Shown here one piece after another: positions 14,468-17,556 of a stretch of DNA of 17,556 nt. The stretch covers positions 1 to 17,556 of the forward strand of contig LUYY01000023.1 of assembly GCA_001603415.1 (NCBI GenBank). Reading direction: 5' to 3'. Both the position numbers and the translations under genes were made by a program. The stretch is from Bacteroidales bacterium Bact_07 (GTDB lineage Bacteria; Bacteroidota; Bacteroidia; Bacteroidales; Tenuifilaceae). Numbering within the stretch: the first letter of the stretch is position 1; the number at the start of each line of letters is the position of its first letter. Below the pieces are notes generated by a model that made no database searches, was not told the DNA's origin, and saw only the letters and a list, made by a program, of their open reading frames with translations.

Positions 14468-14880
14468 TGGCTTTTATTACACAAGAGGATTATGAAATGC
14501 TTATAGCCCCTGACGACTTACTACTGGTACAACAAAGCTCGGCTGCCAACCGTCAGCTGGCAGAGCAAACAGCTATATCACAAGCTGAATCCTATTTGAG
14601 TCAACGCTACGATTGTCAAGCTATTTTTAATACCACAGGAGAGCACAGAAATAAAATGCTTCTTATGGTTATTATGGATTTAGTCCTATACCATCTGCAT
14701 GCTCATCTGCCAGGGCGTATGGGAATTGAAATTCGCCGACAGAGATATGATGATGCATTATCATGGCTCAAAGACGTTGCCAATGGCAACATTACTCCTG
14801 ATTTACCACGCCCCTTATCAGAAAATTATGCAACACCGGTGCGTTATTCTTCTCGTCCTAAACATAACCCATACTTTTAA
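14467..14880 (+). CDS. Head-tail connector, Mu gp36-like (DUF1320)
   Basis: A 137-residue protein that matches the DUF1320/Mu gp36 pattern: N-terminal AFITQEDYEMLI, then QLAEQTAISQAESYLSQRYD, and a helical core KMLLMVIMDLVLYHLHAHLP with DDALSWLKDVANGNITPDLP near the end. These proteins form the adaptor ring between portal and tail. In Mu the gene lies after the capsid gene; here it sits between the large terminase and the portal, which is a rearranged order. The ATG shares its A with the terminase stop (TAATG), an example of tight coupling. No cofactor or catalytic motif is expected. Confidence 0.8.
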   Translation: MAFITQEDYEMLIAPDDLLLVQQSSAANRQLAEQTAISQAESYLSQRYDCQAIFNTTGEHRNKMLLMVIMDLVLYHLHAHLPGRMGIEIRRQRYDDALSWLKDVANGNITPDLPRPLSENYATPVRYSSRPKHNPYF

Positions 14881-14889
14881 ATAAATACC

Positions 14890-16110
14890 ATGTCACATAA
14901 GAACCCACCTATATATCAAGGTCATAAGTTCAGAAAACTATCCCTCAGAGATATACAAGCTAAAGCAGGCTTGCTCACAGAAATTGCACAAAAAGCCCGA
15001 CAACTTACTCAATTGAAAATCGATGCCTGGAGAAGAGCTCATCAGGCAGCCATTAACCCAGATAATCCACGCCGCCGCGCTCTTTATGCTATATATGATG
15101 ATATTCTATTGGATGGGCATCTTAGCGGTGCGATAGAACATAACCGCAAGAATGCAACATTGCAGAAAGATTTCAAAGTTGTAGATAAAAACGGAAAAAA
15201 GAACAACGATCTTACCAATTTTCTAGAAGCTTCATGGTTTAAAAAATTTATAAGCCTTGCTCTTGACAGTAAATTCTATGGCCATAGTCTCATTGAATTA
15301 GGACCTCCAACCCTCACCGATGGTAAACCCGGATTTTTATATGCTAAGCTTGTTCCACGAGAACATGTATCGCCAGAACTCGAAGTCTTTATCCGCAACC
15401 CTGATGATGACTGGAATAAAGGATTGCCATATAATACACCTCAATATTATCCATGGCTCATTAATGTTAATGATGATTCTTTAGGTTTATTACTCAAGTG
15501 CTGTCCACCTGCTATCTCTAAGCGATATATTCTCGCCTTCTGGGATGAATTTGCTGAAATTTTCGGTATGCCTATTCGCATAGCGAATACAAGCTCGCGC
15601 GATAAAACTGAACAAAATAAAATAGCCTCCATGCTCGAAAACATGGGTGCTGCTGCCTGGGGTTTGTTCCCGGAAGGCACTTCCATAGAGATAAAAGAAA
15701 CTTCGAGAGGAGATGCCTTCGAAGTGTATGACCGAAGAGTTATCAGAGCTGAATTCGAAATCAGCAAAGCCATTCTTGGGCAAACCATGACTATGGATAA
15801 TGGCTCAAGTTATAGCCAGGCTAATGTACATTTGACAATCCTCAACCGAATTTGCGAGAGAGATGCTGATTTTATACGCGATCTTGTAAATAATGAATTA
15901 TTTCCCCGGCTTAAAATTCATGGTTGGCCCATTGACGGACATCGTTTCGATTGGGACGAAAAAATAGTTTACACACCCGAACAACAAACCGAACGAGACC
16001 GATTGGTATTACAATATTATGATGTAGACCCAAAATATTTTATCGATCAGGGCTATCCTATAAGAGGCTCTCGTAATGCTACGTTATCCGCAAAAAATGA
16101 TTTTTTTTGA
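14890..16110 (+). CDS. Portal protein, Mu gp29-like (DUF935)
   Basis: A 406-residue portal of the DUF935 family. Diagnostic segments are FRKLSLRDIQAKAGLLTEIA near the start, YAIYDDILLDGHLSGAIEH (about 65-84), a conserved WFKKFISLALDSKFYGHSLIE in the middle, and EFEISKAILGQTMTMDNGSS (about 286-305). It forms the dodecameric DNA channel at one head vertex and docks the terminase and the connector. Its last codons, GAT TTT TTT TGA, hold a slippery heptamer at 16101-16107 with the stop directly after, so a fraction of ribosomes may pass into the MuF frame. About 406 residues is shorter than Mu gp29 (512) but usual for Bacteroidetes members as I recall them. Confidence 0.87.
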   Translation: MSHKNPPIYQGHKFRKLSLRDIQAKAGLLTEIAQKARQLTQLKIDAWRRAHQAAINPDNPRRRALYAIYDDILLDGHLSGAIEHNRKNATLQKDFKVVDKNGKKNNDLTNFLEASWFKKFISLALDSKFYGHSLIELGPPTLTDGKPGFLYAKLVPREHVSPELEVFIRNPDDDWNKGLPYNTPQYYPWLINVNDDSLGLLLKCCPPAISKRYILAFWDEFAEIFGMPIRIANTSSRDKTEQNKIASMLENMGAAAWGLFPEGTSIEIKETSRGDAFEVYDRRVIRAEFEISKAILGQTMTMDNGSSYSQANVHLTILNRICERDADFIRDLVNNELFPRLKIHGWPIDGHRFDWDEKIVYTPEQQTERDRLVLQYYDVDPKYFIDQGYPIRGSRNATLSAKNDFF

Positions 16111-16131
16111 TTAGCCCCGCTGCAGCGGGGC
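16101..16131 (+). promoter_or_regulatory. Candidate -1 programmed frameshift signal at the portal/MuF junction
   Basis: The portal frame reads GAT TTT TTT TGA. The heptamer T_TTT_TTT (16101-16107) is an ideal slippery site; the portal stop follows at once (16108-16110). A perfect 18-base palindrome at 16114-16131, forming a 7-bp GC-rich stem with loop TGCA, begins 6 bases after the heptamer, which is the spacing known for frameshift-stimulating hairpins. A slip by -1 enters the MuF frame at 16107 exactly. The MuF frame has no ATG for 79 codons. Confidence 0.7.
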
Positions 16132-17513
16132 ATCTGGAATCTTTACAAAAGGAATTAGAAACCATTTATTGCAGTCATTGCAATGAAAGATTTCTCAATG
16201 CCAATGATAACAATAATAATAATGATGAACTAAACGATACTTTTCATGATTTGAAAAGGCACTTAAACTCTTATCTTGAAAAAGTCTTTAAAAAATCTAT
16301 TAACGTTGACATACCTACAGTTAAAATAACTGCCAATGCATTTATGAAGGCTGTTGATAAAAGCCTTGCTAATCTCAAAACTGACTATGCCCGCCAAGAT
16401 AATATTGCTTTTTATAGAGCCATCGAACAAAATTGCTTTCGATTTGCAGCTGCTAAAAATTATCATGAAACCCTCGCATTGAGTAAACTCCTAATTGATG
16501 ATAATGGCAATGCCCGTTCATTTGATGAATTCAAAAAATTAGCCACATCTATATTGGAAACATTCCGAAATGATTGGCTAAGAACCGAATATGACCAGGC
16601 CTTGATAACCGGTCATAGAATTGCCGATTACCGAAGACAGGTAGCCAATGGAGATACTTTTCCCACATGGCAATATAAAACCCGGGATGATGGTCATGTT
16701 CGCCCAGGGCACCTTATGCTGCATAATATGAAATTGGCAGCCAACGACCCTGCCTGGCGATTCATTTATCCACCTAATGGTTGGCGTTGCAGATGTTATA
16801 TTAAACCACTGAGCGAAGCCCCACCAAACTTAAGCAATGGCGATAAAGCAATTGATTTGCTGCGTTCAACAGCCGATACCAAGGGCAGAAGCGAATGGGA
16901 TAATATGGTAAAACAGGGTTTTGCCTCGAATCCGGCACTTGATGGCGTTATATTTCCCTTACAACATCCTTACTGGAAAGAAGCCCCCGACGATATACTT
17001 CGTAAGGCGTCCTTGTTGGCTCCCAATAACTTTAATCGTATATACACCAGCTCGAAAAATACGGGTTGGGTAGACGTGCACCAGTCACATGGTAAACAAG
17101 AATTAAAGGCAAATTTGGCCATTGCACGCATATTAGCTGATGAGTATGGAGAACAAATTAGGCTAATGCCAATTGATAATACTCCGGGAGTAAAAAATCC
17201 CGATGCAATGATTATTACTAAAAATAATGAATTGTGGGATTTTAAAACACCTGTAACTCCTGACATCAGGCATCAAATTTTTAACTCAATAAAACAAGCC
17301 AAGCGGCAAAAACTAGAAAATATACTAATCAGAATATCCGGAAACAAACCGGTTGAGATTATTAAAGGCTTTTTGGATATAGGTATTCAAAGATTTGGCA
17401 CCATTAGAAAAATTCAACTTCTTTATCAACATAAGTTAATTTCAGTGGATTTATCATTGCTTAAGGAAAAGAAACTTAATGAACTTTTACAATTTCTTAA
17501 GGACGCTTTATAA
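16107..17513 (+). CDS. MuF-type minor head protein with C-terminal PD-(D/E)xK nuclease toxin domain
   Basis: A 468-codon frame from TTG at 16107, or the -1 continuation of the portal. Residues 22-25 hold a CxxC, 33-41 an Asn-rich linker. The MuF core (about 140-235) shows FPTWQYKTRDDGHVRPGH (His202) and PPNGWRCRCYIKPLS (Cys228, Cys230). After a linker, residues about 320-450 form another domain: WVDVHQSHGKQELKANLAIA, ADEYGEQIRLMP, then the nuclease signature NPDAMIITKNNELWDFK (Pro365-Asp366, Asp378-Phe-Lys380), and HQIFNSIKQAKRQK. This resembles the CdiA C-terminal tRNase-like toxin family. MuF proteins enter the host with DNA, so the toxin would act in rival or newly infected cells. The first ATG is codon 80, inside the head domain, so a free product needs the rare TTG start. 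Confidence 0.82.
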   Translation: MISPAAAGHLESLQKELETIYCSHCNERFLNANDNNNNNDELNDTFHDLKRHLNSYLEKVFKKSINVDIPTVKITANAFMKAVDKSLANLKTDYARQDNIAFYRAIEQNCFRFAAAKNYHETLALSKLLIDDNGNARSFDEFKKLATSILETFRNDWLRTEYDQALITGHRIADYRRQVANGDTFPTWQYKTRDDGHVRPGHLMLHNMKLAANDPAWRFIYPPNGWRCRCYIKPLSEAPPNLSNGDKAIDLLRSTADTKGRSEWDNMVKQGFASNPALDGVIFPLQHPYWKEAPDDILRKASLLAPNNFNRIYTSSKNTGWVDVHQSHGKQELKANLAIARILADEYGEQIRLMPIDNTPGVKNPDAMIITKNNELWDFKTPVTPDIRHQIFNSIKQAKRQKLENILIRISGNKPVEIIKGFLDIGIQRFGTIRKIQLLYQHKLISVDLSLLKEKKLNELLQFLKDAL

Positions 17514-17517
17514 AACA

Positions 17518-17548
17518 CCCGGAGCAAGCCATTATGGCTTGCCCCGGG
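17518..17548. terminator. Strong hairpin after the MuF gene, possible terminator
   Basis: Just after the stop codon, a 13-bp hairpin is formed: CCCGG pairs with CCGGG at the base, one A-C mismatch, then GCAAGCCA pairs with TGGCTTGC around loop TTA. The window ends 8 bases later, so no T run can be seen on the plus strand. On the minus strand it is followed by GTGTTTTA, a weak T run, so it could end transcripts from a convergent gene to the right, or act in both directions. Confidence 0.5.
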
Positions 17549-17556
17549 GCGAAGGG

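Noticed and set aside
16114..16131. Rho-independent terminator at the portal/MuF junction
   Set aside because: The T run comes before the stem and not after it on the plus strand, and the MuF frame continues through it; a frameshift stimulator fits better.
1..17556. CRISPR array, diversity-generating retroelement, insertion sequence, integrase or transposase
   Set aside because: No spaced direct repeats, reverse transcriptase, template/variable repeat pair or recombinase gene could be found on either strand.

Overview
The window is the structural (late) region of a contractile-tailed, Mu-like bacteriophage or prophage of a Bacteroidetes host. The host call rests on AT-rich composition, A-rich start contexts with almost no Shine-Dalgarno sites, a TTTG-N20-TTTCTTTG promoter-like element, and structural proteins that match families I know from Bacteroidetes prophages (DUF935 portal, gp36-like connector, DUF2586 sheath, DUF6046 tail protein, a capsid protein with a hydrophobic N-terminus). 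No integrase, transposase, repressor or attachment site is visible, so lifestyle and transposition are not shown here.

Layout: two divergent late operons meet at about 12339-12491. Rightward (+): small terminase, large terminase, gp36-like connector, DUF935 portal, and a MuF-type minor head protein that ends in a PD-(D/E)xK nuclease-like toxin domain. Leftward (-): protease with embedded scaffold, major capsid protein, a CAU-anticodon tRNA, a lysis cassette (small membrane protein, M15 endolysin, 3TM-type holin), an unknown protein, tail sheath, tail tube, tail assembly chaperone with a -1 frameshift extension, tape measure, DUF6046 protein, baseplate hub, gpV-like spike protein, two small baseplate proteins, a LysM protein, a J-like baseplate protein and a partial tail protein that runs off the left edge.

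Together these genes cover packaging (terminase), procapsid building (portal, MuF, protease/scaffold, capsid), tail and baseplate assembly, and lysis. The most notable point is the portal/MuF junction. The portal gene ends in a T_TTT_TTT slippery heptamer directly followed by its TGA, then a 6-nt spacer and a perfect 7-bp GC-rich hairpin. The MuF reading frame is in the -1 frame and has no ATG for its first 79 codons. This looks like a programmed frameshift making a portal-MuF-toxin fusion of about 874 residues. A second, more classical -1 frameshift (A_AAA_AAA) lies in the tail chaperone gene.
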